Assembly (NCBI RefSeq): GCF_009600885.1
Contig: NZ_VCLA01000022.1
Coordinates: 1 to 51,079 of the forward strand
From: Streptomyces jumonjinensis
GTDB taxonomy: Bacteria > Actinomycetota > Actinomycetes > Streptomycetales > Streptomycetaceae
Length of the DNA stretch: 51,079 nucleotides
Reading direction: 5' to 3'
The notes under the pieces are model-generated. The model saw only the letters and a program-made list of their open reading frames with translations, ran no database searches and was not told the DNA's origin. The stretch's first letter is position 1. Every line of letters begins with the position of its first letter. Shown here piece by piece: positions 13,828 through 21,635 of this stretch. A program made the position numbers and the translations under genes.

Positions 13828-14208
13828 TCAGGCCGGGCCCACGGCGATGGCGTCCACGCTGATGCGCCGGCCGCCGGGGAGTGTCACCATGGCGGCGCTC
13901 CGGGCGGGTGGGCGTGCCGGGAAGCAGTGGGCGCAGATCTCGTTGAGGGCCGGCAGGTCCGCCAGGTCGGTGTAGAACACCGTCAGCTTGGCCACTCGGT
14001 CGAGAGTGCTGCCGGCGGCCTTCAGTACGGACTCCAGATTGGCGAAGGCTTGCCGGCACTCGGCCTCGAACGGGCCGGGAGGGACCTCGCCGGTGGCCGG
14101 GACCACGCCCGACTGGGCGGATACGAAGACGAAGGGGCCTACGGTGACGGCGGGCGAGTAGGGGCCGAGCGTCGTGAGGCCGGGGGTCTGGAGGGGTTCG
14201 GGGTACAT
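13828..14208 (-). CDS. RidA/YjgF-family enamine/imine deaminase
   Basis: 126 residues, the usual RidA size. Family blocks are visible: LGPYSPAVTVGPFVFVSAQSG, a middle block FEAECRQAFANLESVLKAAG, VAKLTVFYTDLADLPALNEI, and MVTLPGGRRISVDAIAV at the end. The canonical C-terminal arginine position falls in PARPPARSAAMV. RidA proteins hydrolyse reactive 2-aminoacrylate and related imines made by PLP dehydratases. A threonine-dehydratase-like gene occurs in the cluster downstream, so a functional link is possible. The ATG at 14208 is preferred over 14229. Confidence 0.88.
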   Translation of the reverse strand: MYPEPLQTPGLTTLGPYSPAVTVGPFVFVSAQSGVVPATGEVPPGPFEAECRQAFANLESVLKAAGSTLDRVAKLTVFYTDLADLPALNEICAHCFPARPPARSAAMVTLPGGRRISVDAIAVGPA

Positions 14209-14427
14209 GGGCGCCTTCGCTGACCGCACATCGATTCCGCTTCAGCATGCGCGCGGCGTGGAGAGCGGACAAGCACGTCGGGATGTCCGGATCACGACTG
14301 TCCGGAACAGGTCATGGGGCGCTTCGCCCGCCTCCGCCGAAGAGGCTCCCCGCACGAGTGCGCCGTGTGTCATCGTGACGGGCGGGGCCGATGGGCCAGG
14401 TGACGCACCACTACGTCTGGAGCTGCG

Positions 14428-15213
14428 ATGGATCTCGTCGTACACAGGACCGTTCACGCCGCTGACGGTGAACGGCTCAGCATCTACACCGTGACACCGC
14501 GGAACGAGCGGGCCGGGGCCTGTGGCGTCGTCATCATGCATGGTGCGGGCACCGGCAACAAAGAGCGAAATCTGCCGTTCGCCGAGGACTTCGCCGTGTA
14601 TGGGCATCCCGTCGTCGCGCTGGACTTCTCGGGCCATGGCGAGAGCTCCGGCGAGCTGTCCGACCTCAGCCTCCGGCGGCGGTGCGACCAGGCCGCGGCG
14701 GTCATCGGCGAAGTCTTCGCCCCCGAGCGTCCGTTGATCCTCGTCGGGTTCAGCATGAGCGGCCAGACCGTCGCCGATCTGCTGGAGCTGTACGGCACAC
14801 GGGTGACGGCCGTCGCTCTCTGCGCCCCGGGGATCTATGGAAGGGACGCCTGGGACGTTCCCTTCGGCGCCGGGTTCAGCGAGCTGATCCGGCGCCCGGA
14901 GAGCTGGCGTGACAGCCGGGCCCTGGACGTGTACGCGCGCTTCGAGGGCCGGGCGCTCCTCGTCGTACCGGAACACGACGCGGTCATTCCCGACGGGGTG
15001 ACCGAGCTCCTGCGCACGGCGCTCGCCGCCCGCGCCGACTTCTCCGCGCTCCGCCTCACGGGGGCCGGCCACCAGCTCGGGATCTGGCTGGCCGGCCAAC
15101 CGCGGGCCCGAAGGGAGATCGTCAGCACACTGCTGCGGCCACGTCCCTCATCTCAGGACCCAGGATCCGGGACCCGATCCGCTGGAATTCCCGTGGATCT
15201 CCCGTCGTCCTGA
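14428..15213 (+). CDS. Alpha/beta hydrolase
   Basis: 261 residues. The oxyanion block is VVIMHGAGTGNKERN, the nucleophile elbow GFSMSGQT (Ser), an acid lies in VPEHDAVIPDG, and the catalytic His in LTGAGHQLGIW. The N-terminus (ADGERLSIYTVTP) and small size resemble dienelactone-hydrolase/serine-aminopeptidase-type enzymes acting on esters, amides or thioesters. The last 30 residues run into the 3' end of the convergent racemase gene (92-base overlap) and look like read-through rather than domain. It is the first gene of the putative biosynthetic cluster. Confidence 0.82.
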   Translation: MDLVVHRTVHAADGERLSIYTVTPRNERAGACGVVIMHGAGTGNKERNLPFAEDFAVYGHPVVALDFSGHGESSGELSDLSLRRRCDQAAAVIGEVFAPERPLILVGFSMSGQTVADLLELYGTRVTAVALCAPGIYGRDAWDVPFGAGFSELIRRPESWRDSRALDVYARFEGRALLVVPEHDAVIPDGVTELLRTALAARADFSALRLTGAGHQLGIWLAGQPRARREIVSTLLRPRPSSQDPGSGTRSAGIPVDLPSS

Positions 15214-15988
15214 ACACCCGGGAGGGCGGCGGAGCCGTAGCGCCGCGGGCGAGTCCCAGCTTGCCGAGCTGCCAGGCGATGTCTCCGGCGGACTCGGCGG
15301 CGCTGGAGATGAGAGTCACCTCGTCGCCCATCACTCCGCTGATGACATCGGCGAGAAGCGGGTAGTGCGTACAGCCGAGGATGAGGGTGTCCACCCCCGC
15401 GGCCCGTACGGTGCGCAGATACTCCCTCGCCGCCGCCATCAGCTCCGGACCCTCGGTGACACCGCGTTCCGCGAACTCCACGAACCGGGGGCACGCCTGC
15501 ACCGTGAGCTGGATGTGCGGGGCTGCCGCGAAGGCGTCGACGTACGACATCGACGTCTTCGTGGCCTCGGTGCAGATCACCCCGACCCGGCCGTTCCGCG
15601 TCGTGGCCACCGCCTGGCGCACCGCCGGGCAGATGACCTCGATCACCGGTGCCTCGTACCGCTCCCGGGCATCGCGCAGCATCGCCGAACTCGCTGAATT
15701 GCAGGCGATGACGAGCATTTTGACGCCCATGCCGACCAACCGGTCGAGACATTCGAGCGCGTACGAGCGCACCTCGGCGATCGGGCGTGGACCGTAGGGC
15801 CACCGGGCGCTGTCGGCCAGATAGACCACCGATTCCCCGGGCAGCCGGCTGAAGACCGCCCGGGCCACGGTGAGCCCGCCGAACCCGGAGTCGAAGATGC
15901 CGATGGGGGCATCCGCACGGGATGCGGTCGCGCCGCCGGTCACCGCTCCCGGCGTCCTGGCCGACGACGGTTGGAGCTGCTGGAACAC
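15122..15988 (-). CDS. murI: Glutamate (or aspartate/glutamate) racemase
   Basis: 288 residues from a GTG with GGAGG upstream. Family motifs are complete: IGIFDSGFGGLTV, YLADSARWPYG, VIACNSASSAML with the first catalytic Cys, and LILGCTHYPLL with the second. MurI makes D-glutamate for peptidoglycan by cofactor-independent racemisation. The first motif has Ser where most MurI proteins have Thr (CNTAS). It starts 24 bases after the oxygenase stop, so it is in an operon with a biosynthetic enzyme. That suggests either a pathway racemase or a resistant/extra MurI rather than the sole housekeeping copy. Confidence 0.88.
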   Translation of the reverse strand: MFQQLQPSSARTPGAVTGGATASRADAPIGIFDSGFGGLTVARAVFSRLPGESVVYLADSARWPYGPRPIAEVRSYALECLDRLVGMGVKMLVIACNSASSAMLRDARERYEAPVIEVICPAVRQAVATTRNGRVGVICTEATKTSMSYVDAFAAAPHIQLTVQACPRFVEFAERGVTEGPELMAAAREYLRTVRAAGVDTLILGCTHYPLLADVISGVMGDEVTLISSAAESAGDIAWQLGKLGLARGATAPPPSRVFRTTGDPREFQRIGSRILGPEMRDVAAAVC

Positions 15989-16012
15989 CTCGACGTTCCT
16001 CCTGGGGAGAGA

Positions 16013-16990
16013 TCAGGCCGCGATGGCGCGGCTGAGGACGGTGGAGCGAAGGGCGCTGGAGCGACGCAGATCGCTGGTGAAGCAGAGGCGCGACAGCCAG
16101 CGCGAACGACCGGCGGGCAGCGGGGTGTAGGCGTCGCGGGCGTGTGCGCAGCGGTAGTTGTCGATGTAGACGAACTCGCCGCCCTTGAGGGACAGCGTGA
16201 CCTTGTTGGCGTGGAGGTGGTCGTGGAGCTTCTCCACGGCGCTGCGCTCGATGCCCGAGAGCGAGTCGGGCTTCAGCGCGGCGAAGTTCACCCGGAAGTA
16301 CGGGCTGTCCCGGCGGCCGAAGAAGATGGCCTGACGCTCCTCGTCGATGACGCCGGACGTCTCATGAATAGGGTTGTGCCCGATCTGGAATCGCGGTTCG
16401 AAGAGCACATTCCACTCCGCCGGACTCAGTGTGTCGAGCCCCTCGATACTGGACACGGTCGTGCCCGCCTCTTCGTCGTTGCGCAGACAGACGAGACCGA
16501 GATAGTCGGGACGGGCCGGGTGGAAGGCGTCCTCGATATGGAATCCGAAGTCGTGCCTCGATCCCGAGCTGGAATTCGGTACGTCCGCGAGATCTGGAAT
16601 CGGAATGATGGAGTTGTAGGCGCTGCCGCCCCGCTGCGAGACATAGCCGATCGCCTCGCCGAGCAGGCTGCCGTAGAGACCGTGGAGTATCTGCGCCTCG
16701 TTGATCCGGTAGTCGGTATCGGCCTCGACATACCTGGTGGGCGTGGGAGCGAGATCGTCAAGCGGTAGGGGGCTGCCGACCACATGCAGGGTCGTGTCCC
16801 GCTCATTCCGCTTGAATCCGTAGAACACCTCGCGCACACGACGGGGCAGCTCATGGGCGAGCACATGAGCCTGCTCAAGAAAGTAGTACTGATCCGTCAT
16901 GCGGGCGTCGAGCAGGACTTCATCCAGAACCTTGCGGATCTGCTGCGCCTCGGAATCCGTCAGCTCCAGCCGCAGAACTGATGTGGGCAC
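16013..16990 (-). CDS. Fe(II)/2-oxoglutarate oxygenase, VioC-like amino acid hydroxylase
   Basis: 325 residues in the TauD/clavaminate-synthase-like superfamily. The facial triad is visible: FHIEDAFHP gives H-x-E, and NYRCAHARDAY gives the distal His, followed by an arginine-containing segment for 2-oxoglutarate. HIEDAFHPARPDYLGLVCLRN closely parallels the VioC/OrfP group that hydroxylates free arginine, enduracididine or related amino acids at C-beta. The substrate here is not certain. The GTG at 16990 has GAGGGAG upstream. It is cotranscribed with the racemase-like gene. Confidence 0.87.
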   Translation of the reverse strand: MPTSVLRLELTDSEAQQIRKVLDEVLLDARMTDQYYFLEQAHVLAHELPRRVREVFYGFKRNERDTTLHVVGSPLPLDDLAPTPTRYVEADTDYRINEAQILHGLYGSLLGEAIGYVSQRGGSAYNSIIPIPDLADVPNSSSGSRHDFGFHIEDAFHPARPDYLGLVCLRNDEEAGTTVSSIEGLDTLSPAEWNVLFEPRFQIGHNPIHETSGVIDEERQAIFFGRRDSPYFRVNFAALKPDSLSGIERSAVEKLHDHLHANKVTLSLKGGEFVYIDNYRCAHARDAYTPLPAGRSRWLSRLCFTSDLRRSSALRSTVLSRAIAA

Positions 16991-17315
16991 GATTACTCCC
17001 TCGGGTCATCGGCGGCCAGTGTGGCGCGCGAATATCTTTATGTCGGGAATGGATGTCGCCCGCACACGAGGGAGCGGCTATCCCTTCGGTACGCGTCGCC
17101 GCAGCTCAAAAACCATCAAGAGACTGCGGAGAGAGCGACTTGGTATGGGAAGGGGTGCAATCGGTCCACGTCCTCCGAAATGACCGACTCCGCTTGTGAA
17201 GGCAACATCCACACAAGTAAACGTTGTTCAACAGAAGGATCTCATGTCGGCCATGAGCGGAACGGAATAATCTAGCATCGTGATTGCGACTGCCGTAATC
17301 AAGAAGGTGGGCAAA
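16991..17315. other. AT-richer divergent promoter region
   Basis: No gene is seen. The base composition is clearly less GC-rich than the surroundings. CTTGTG at 17193-17198 and CACAAG at 17212-17217 form an inverted repeat, and GTTGTTCAAC at 17223-17232 is a short palindrome. It separates the divergent oxygenase/racemase operon and the LuxR-type regulator, so it is the likely control region of the cluster. Confidence 0.5.
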
Positions 17316-18392
17316 GTGGACGCACTTGCTGATGGTTCCGCGGTATCCGGCAAGAGAGCAATCGCGTTTACCTCGGCAGAGGTGGATCTCTATCGGCGTA
17401 TCGCGTCGAAAGGTTCGCTGTGTATGGAGGATTTGATGCCGCGTCAGGGTTCGGGAGATACTCTCGCGGCCCTCGACACCCTCATCGCGACCGGGTTGGT
17501 GCGTCATCTCGGAGCGGGGCGGCTCGCCGTGACCGACCCCGCCAGAGTGTCGGACTCATTCCTCGGGGAATGGGAGGAACGGGTCAAGAGCGCACAGCGC
17601 GGACTGCTGCGGTCGCGCGGCCAGCTCGCCGAGCTGATGATGATTCACGCCGCCCGGCTGCGGGCGTTCGAGGGGCCTCAGCTGGAACGGGTCGATTCGT
17701 CCGCTGAATTATCGCGTCTGCTGGAGCAGTGCGTCGGCGAATGCCGGGTGGACCTCGTCGTCGCCCAGCCCGGCGGACCCCACCCGGAGTTCCAGCTGAC
17801 CGGCGACCCCGAGAATGTCTGGCCGCTGCTCAAAAGGGGCGTACGGCTGCGCACGCTGTATCAGTACTCGGCGAGGTTCGATCCGCCCACGGTGAAATAC
17901 GCGGAGAAGGCCGGCGAGCTGGGCGCGGAGTCCAGGACGGTGACCGGTGATCTCGCCCGGTTCGTCGTCTTCGATCGCAGTGTGCTGGTGATGCCCCTGG
18001 GGGACGCCCGGGGCGGAGCGCTGGCCGTCCGGAACCCCGAACTGATCGCGTTCGCCATCGAGTTGTTCAATTTCGCCTGGTCGACCGGCGAGCCGCTGAA
18101 CACACCGCGCCGGAAGACCTTCATCCAGGGCGTCGCGAACCAGACCAAGCGCTCCATACTCCAGCACTTGATCGAGGGCGAGGACGACCGGACCACCGCC
18201 CGGGCGCTGGGAATCTCCGTACGCACCTGCCAGCGCCATGTATCCGAGCTGATGCAGCAGCTCGGTGCGTCGACCCGGCTCCAACTCGGCTACTTGATCG
18301 AACAGCACGGTCTCCTGAAGAACGGAATCGGCTCACACGCGCCGGCGCCCGGCGACACCCGGGCAGCGCAGCGGAGCACGGCTCCCCCGTGA
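17316..18392 (+). CDS. LuxR-type regulator with TrmB-like N-terminus
   Basis: 358 residues from the GTG at 17316, which follows AAGAAGG; a GTG at 17280 would add twelve. The N-terminus resembles a TrmB/winged-helix domain (TSAEVDLYRRIASKG, LDTLIATGLVRHLGAG). The middle resembles the sensor region of such regulators (VWPLLKRGVRLRTLYQYSAR, RFVVFDRSVLVMPL). The C-terminus is a LuxR-type HTH (DRTTARALGISVRTCQRHVSELMQQL). TrmB-LuxR fusions often control secondary-metabolite operons in Streptomyces. It is divergent from the oxygenase gene and probably regulates this cluster. Confidence 0.86.
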   Translation: MDALADGSAVSGKRAIAFTSAEVDLYRRIASKGSLCMEDLMPRQGSGDTLAALDTLIATGLVRHLGAGRLAVTDPARVSDSFLGEWEERVKSAQRGLLRSRGQLAELMMIHAARLRAFEGPQLERVDSSAELSRLLEQCVGECRVDLVVAQPGGPHPEFQLTGDPENVWPLLKRGVRLRTLYQYSARFDPPTVKYAEKAGELGAESRTVTGDLARFVVFDRSVLVMPLGDARGGALAVRNPELIAFAIELFNFAWSTGEPLNTPRRKTFIQGVANQTKRSILQHLIEGEDDRTTARALGISVRTCQRHVSELMQQLGASTRLQLGYLIEQHGLLKNGIGSHAPAPGDTRAAQRSTAPP

Positions 18393-18591
18393 CGGCGTCG
18401 GTGACGGCATCGGTGACGGCATCGCCGGTCGCGGGCCAGCTATAGGGCGGGTGCGGGTGCGGGTGCGGGTGCGGACGGCGGGCCGCGCGGGCCGCGGGGA
18501 CCGCCGTCCCGGCGCGCGCGGCCGGTCCGTCACCATCAGCCTTCCGCGCCGCCCGTTTCGGTCAGTCCTCCGCCCCGACCGACCGGGGCCG

Positions 18592-19893
18592 TCAGCCCTC
18601 CGCCCCGCCCGGGGCCGACGTGTAGTCGAGCAGCTGGCCGGGCTTCAACTGGTCGTACAGCTCAAGAAGGGGCCCCGCCGAGTCGGCGACTCCGACCAGC
18701 CGCGCCACCGTCCCGCCCGGGGTGCCCTGCTGCCACAGCGGCCGGTCGCCCACCGCATAGGCCAGCTCGGCCTCCGCCACCGGGGGCAGCGCGAGCAGTT
18801 CGGCCACGGAAGGCGCTTTCGTGAGGGCGGTCGCGCCCTGCGGCGCCTGGGGGAGGAAGTAACCCGTGCTGCGCACCGGCGGGGTGAACGGCGGGACGGG
18901 CCTGCCGGTGGCGATCGCGGCGCGCGCGAGAACCGAGTCGTACCCGCAGCAGTAGTGGAGCATCTCGGTGACGCCGCCGCCGATGCGGCTGTTCACCTCG
19001 ATGACCCGGGGGCCGTCCTCCGTGAACATGATCTCCGTGTGGACACCGGAGTCGGTGATGCCCATCGCCTTGATCGCTTGGGCCGCGCACTCCAGGAGGG
19101 AATCGGTGACCGTGCCGGGCAGCACGGACGGCATGATGCCCCCGTTCTCGCGGAAGCCCGGTGAGAGCGGGAACTTGTCCGTCACCGCCAGGTGCTGGAC
19201 CACGCCTTCCTGGACCAGCGACTCGACGCTCGCGTACGCGCCGTAGCGGTCGTCCGTGTGCGGCGAGACGCCGACGAGGAACTCCTCCAGCAGGAAGTCC
19301 GCCGCGCTCCCGCCCCGCGGGTCGTCCGCGTAACTGGCGCAGGCGGCCGTCCACAGCCCGGCGAGATCGGCCGAATCGTCCACGCGGAACGTCGCCATGC
19401 TGCCGACTCCCGCCTTCGGCTTGAGGATGGCCGGCAGACCCACCGAGGCGACGGCGGCGCGGAGTTCGGACAGGCTCCGCACCGAGGCGAAGCGCGGGGT
19501 GGGGAGACCGGCTTCGGCCAGCAGCCGGCGCTGCTCCTGTTTGTTCCGCAGGGCGGGGATCGACCAGGGGGCATTGGCCGGCAGACCGAGGCGGTGGGCC
19601 GCGGTGTGCATGGGACCGATCGCCATCTCGCCGAAACCGAGTACGCCTTCCGGACGCCACACCTCGGCGTAGGCGGTGAGCTCCTCGCTCGCGGTCTCCT
19701 GGCCGCGCATCGTGGTGTGGCCGCACCACTGCTCGAACTGGGCCGCCCGGGCCCGGTCCTTGGCCGTGTCGCCGCTGAGCAGCCACATGATGTGCAGGTC
19801 GTACTCGGCGCAGAGCCGGGGGAGGTACCAACCGGGCCGCGGCCCGGTCGGCACATCGAACAGGAGAAGCCGGGGACGCTGAGCGCTTGCCAT
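18592..19893 (-). CDS. ATP-grasp ligase (amino acid ligase-like)
   Basis: 433 residues. The N-terminal domain begins RLLLFDVPTGPRPGWYLPRL. The ATP-grasp fold starts near residue 130: LPAILKPKAGVGSM carries the nucleotide-binding lysine and glycine loop, and LLEEFLVGVS is the hinge. VHTEIMFTEDGPRVIEVNSR and IGGG give the metal-binding E-x-N. Such proteins join carboxylates to amines via acyl phosphates. The closest types I recognise are L-amino acid ligases of the BacD/DdaF kind, which make dipeptides. The ATG at 19893 has AGGGA upstream; 19899 is too close to it. It is probably the bond-forming enzyme of the cluster. Confidence 0.87.
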   Translation of the reverse strand: MASAQRPRLLLFDVPTGPRPGWYLPRLCAEYDLHIMWLLSGDTAKDRARAAQFEQWCGHTTMRGQETASEELTAYAEVWRPEGVLGFGEMAIGPMHTAAHRLGLPANAPWSIPALRNKQEQRRLLAEAGLPTPRFASVRSLSELRAAVASVGLPAILKPKAGVGSMATFRVDDSADLAGLWTAACASYADDPRGGSAADFLLEEFLVGVSPHTDDRYGAYASVESLVQEGVVQHLAVTDKFPLSPGFRENGGIMPSVLPGTVTDSLLECAAQAIKAMGITDSGVHTEIMFTEDGPRVIEVNSRIGGGVTEMLHYCCGYDSVLARAAIATGRPVPPFTPPVRSTGYFLPQAPQGATALTKAPSVAELLALPPVAEAELAYAVGDRPLWQQGTPGGTVARLVGVADSAGPLLELYDQLKPGQLLDYTSAPGGAEG

Positions 19894-19943
19894 GATCATT
19901 CCCTTGTCGATCGGTCGACTGGTCGTCGGGGCGGGCGAAGTCG

Positions 19944-20057
19944 GGGGGCCGGGGTCTGGTGGGCCGAGGTCTGATGGGCCGAAGCCAGGCCGGGCGAGTT
20001 CAGGGGGCCGGGGTCTGGTGGGCCGAAGCCACGCGGGCCGGAGTCAGGCCGGGCGGG
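19944..20057. repeat. Imperfect direct repeats between ligase and PLP-enzyme genes
   Basis: A 24-base unit at 19944-19967 is repeated exactly at 20003-20026, with shorter echoes (GGGCCGAAGCCA, AGGCCGGGCG) between and after. It occupies the 150-base gap between two same-strand genes and overlaps the last codons of the PLP-enzyme gene. It probably arose by slippage. Confidence 0.6.
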
Positions 20058-21132
20058 TGACGTCGCCGCCGGTCCGGGGTGTGAGCAGGGCGGCGAGGTC
20101 CGCGGGGTGCACATTGCCCCCGCTGACCACGGCGACGCACGGCCCGTCGCCCGGTACCCGCCCGGCGAGGAAGGCCGCTGTGGCCACGGCCCCGGAGGGC
20201 TCGGCCACCAGATGGGCCCGGCCCGCCAGCACGCCCACCGCGGCACGGATCTCGTCCTCGGTCACGGTGACGATGCCGTCGACGTACCGCTGGATGTGCT
20301 GCCAGGTGAGCTCGCCGACCATCGGCGTACGCAGCCCATCGGCGATGGTGCGGCCGGTCCGGGCGGCCGGCCAGGCGACCCGGCGGCCGGCCCGGCGGCT
20401 CTCGGCGGCGTCCGCCGCGAGCTCGGGCTCCACCCCGACGACCCGGCATCCGGGGAGCACGGACTTGGCGGCTGCGGCGATCCCGCCGAGCAGGCCGCCG
20501 CCGCCGATGGGAGCGAGGATCGTCAGTTCGCCCGCGGACCCGCCGGACCCGCCGGACCCACTGGAGGACCCGCGGAACCCGGCGGGGATGTCCTCGGCGA
20601 TCTCCAGGGCGACGGTCCCCTGCCCGGCCATCACCAGAGGATCGTCGAACGGCGGGATGACGATGCCGCCGCACTCGGCGGCGAGTTCGAGGGCGCGCTC
20701 GCGGTAGACCTCCGCCGGCGCGGTGATCACCTCGGCGCCCAGCGCGCGGGTCGCCCCGATCTTGAACGCGGTGGCGGTCTCCGGCATGAGGACGGTCGCC
20801 TCGACGCCGAGGAGCCGGGCCGCGTACGCCACCGCCTGGGCGTGGTTGCCGCTGGAGTGGGCCACCACCCTGCGCGTCCGCTCCTCCGCGGGCACGGCAG
20901 CCAGCCGGTGCACGGCGCCGCGCACCTTGAAGGAGCCGGTGACCTGGAGATTCTCCGCTTTGAGCCAGAGCGGACGGCCCGTGTCCAGGCAGGGGAGGGG
21001 GACCAGGGGAGTCCGGAGCACGGTCGAGGACAGAGCGCGCCGCGCCGCCTGGAAGGCTTCGAGGGTGAGCAGACGCGTGGCCCCGGCCCGGGCGGTCCGC
21101 GGACCGTCTCCGGGAGAATGCGGTACTGGCAT
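20044..21132 (-). CDS. Threonine/serine dehydratase-like PLP enzyme
   Basis: 362 residues, fold type II. SFKVRGA contains the PLP lysine, SSGNHAQAVAYAA the phosphate-side Ser-Gly-Asn, and LAPIGGGGLLGGIAAA the glycine-rich PLP phosphate loop. There is no C-terminal ACT regulatory domain, so it is a catabolic-type threonine deaminase, serine racemase/dehydratase or hydroxyaspartate dehydratase relative. A Gly/Ser insertion (GFRGSSSGSGGSGGSAGE) precedes the glycine loop. It lies upstream of the ATP-grasp gene on the same strand. In the pathway it may make or dehydrate a hydroxy-amino acid building block. Confidence 0.86.
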   Translation of the reverse strand: MPVPHSPGDGPRTARAGATRLLTLEAFQAARRALSSTVLRTPLVPLPCLDTGRPLWLKAENLQVTGSFKVRGAVHRLAAVPAEERTRRVVAHSSGNHAQAVAYAARLLGVEATVLMPETATAFKIGATRALGAEVITAPAEVYRERALELAAECGGIVIPPFDDPLVMAGQGTVALEIAEDIPAGFRGSSSGSGGSGGSAGELTILAPIGGGGLLGGIAAAAKSVLPGCRVVGVEPELAADAAESRRAGRRVAWPAARTGRTIADGLRTPMVGELTWQHIQRYVDGIVTVTEDEIRAAVGVLAGRAHLVAEPSGAVATAAFLAGRVPGDGPCVAVVSGGNVHPADLAALLTPRTGGDVTRPA

Positions 21133-21635
21133 GGTCGAAGAGGATCCTTAACGCTGACGGCCCGTGGGCGCTGACGCACTCCTGGGAGGACTCTGCCGGG
21201 GCGGCGGCCGGCCGCGATAGCGGCGGCGCCGTTCCAGATCACGCATGGCGCGAAGACGAGAACCCCCCGGTCGGACGGGGCGGTCGCGCTCCGGGACGGG
21301 TGCGCCGGCGCGGTCGGGCGGCATCCGCCCTCGCATCAGGACAGCGACCCTTGTCCTCTTTGCGACAGGCGTGACTACACCAGTGCCGATCTGCGTGTTC
21401 GCCTCCTCCGTTCATGCAGACTGACCCAGGTTCCGGGCGCGGGGGTCGGCTTGGCGGTGCGCGGTGCGCGGTACGTGGCACGTGCGCGGCCAGGGGCTCG
21501 CCGGCCGGGATACGCGAGCCGGGCGAGCCCCGCCAGGACCTGGCCGAAAGACCCCGGGCCAAGCCCTGGCAGGTCCCGGACGACCGACCCCGGGACGCCA
21601 CGGGGCGGCCACAGCGCTCAGCGGGAGGTGGAGGG
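21133..21635. other. Divergent intergenic region with inverted repeat
   Basis: No convincing gene is seen. AGGACA at 21338-21343 and TGTCCT at 21352-21357 form an inverted repeat (8-base spacer) in a locally less GC-rich stretch, a candidate operator. The region separates the PLP-enzyme/ligase operon and the exporter, which are transcribed divergently. Confidence 0.45.

Noticed and set aside
21414..21635. 74-codon N-terminal extension of the MFS exporter
   Set aside because: The extension is Arg/Gly/Pro-rich without family similarity, and a strong GGGAGG site precedes the GTG at 21636.
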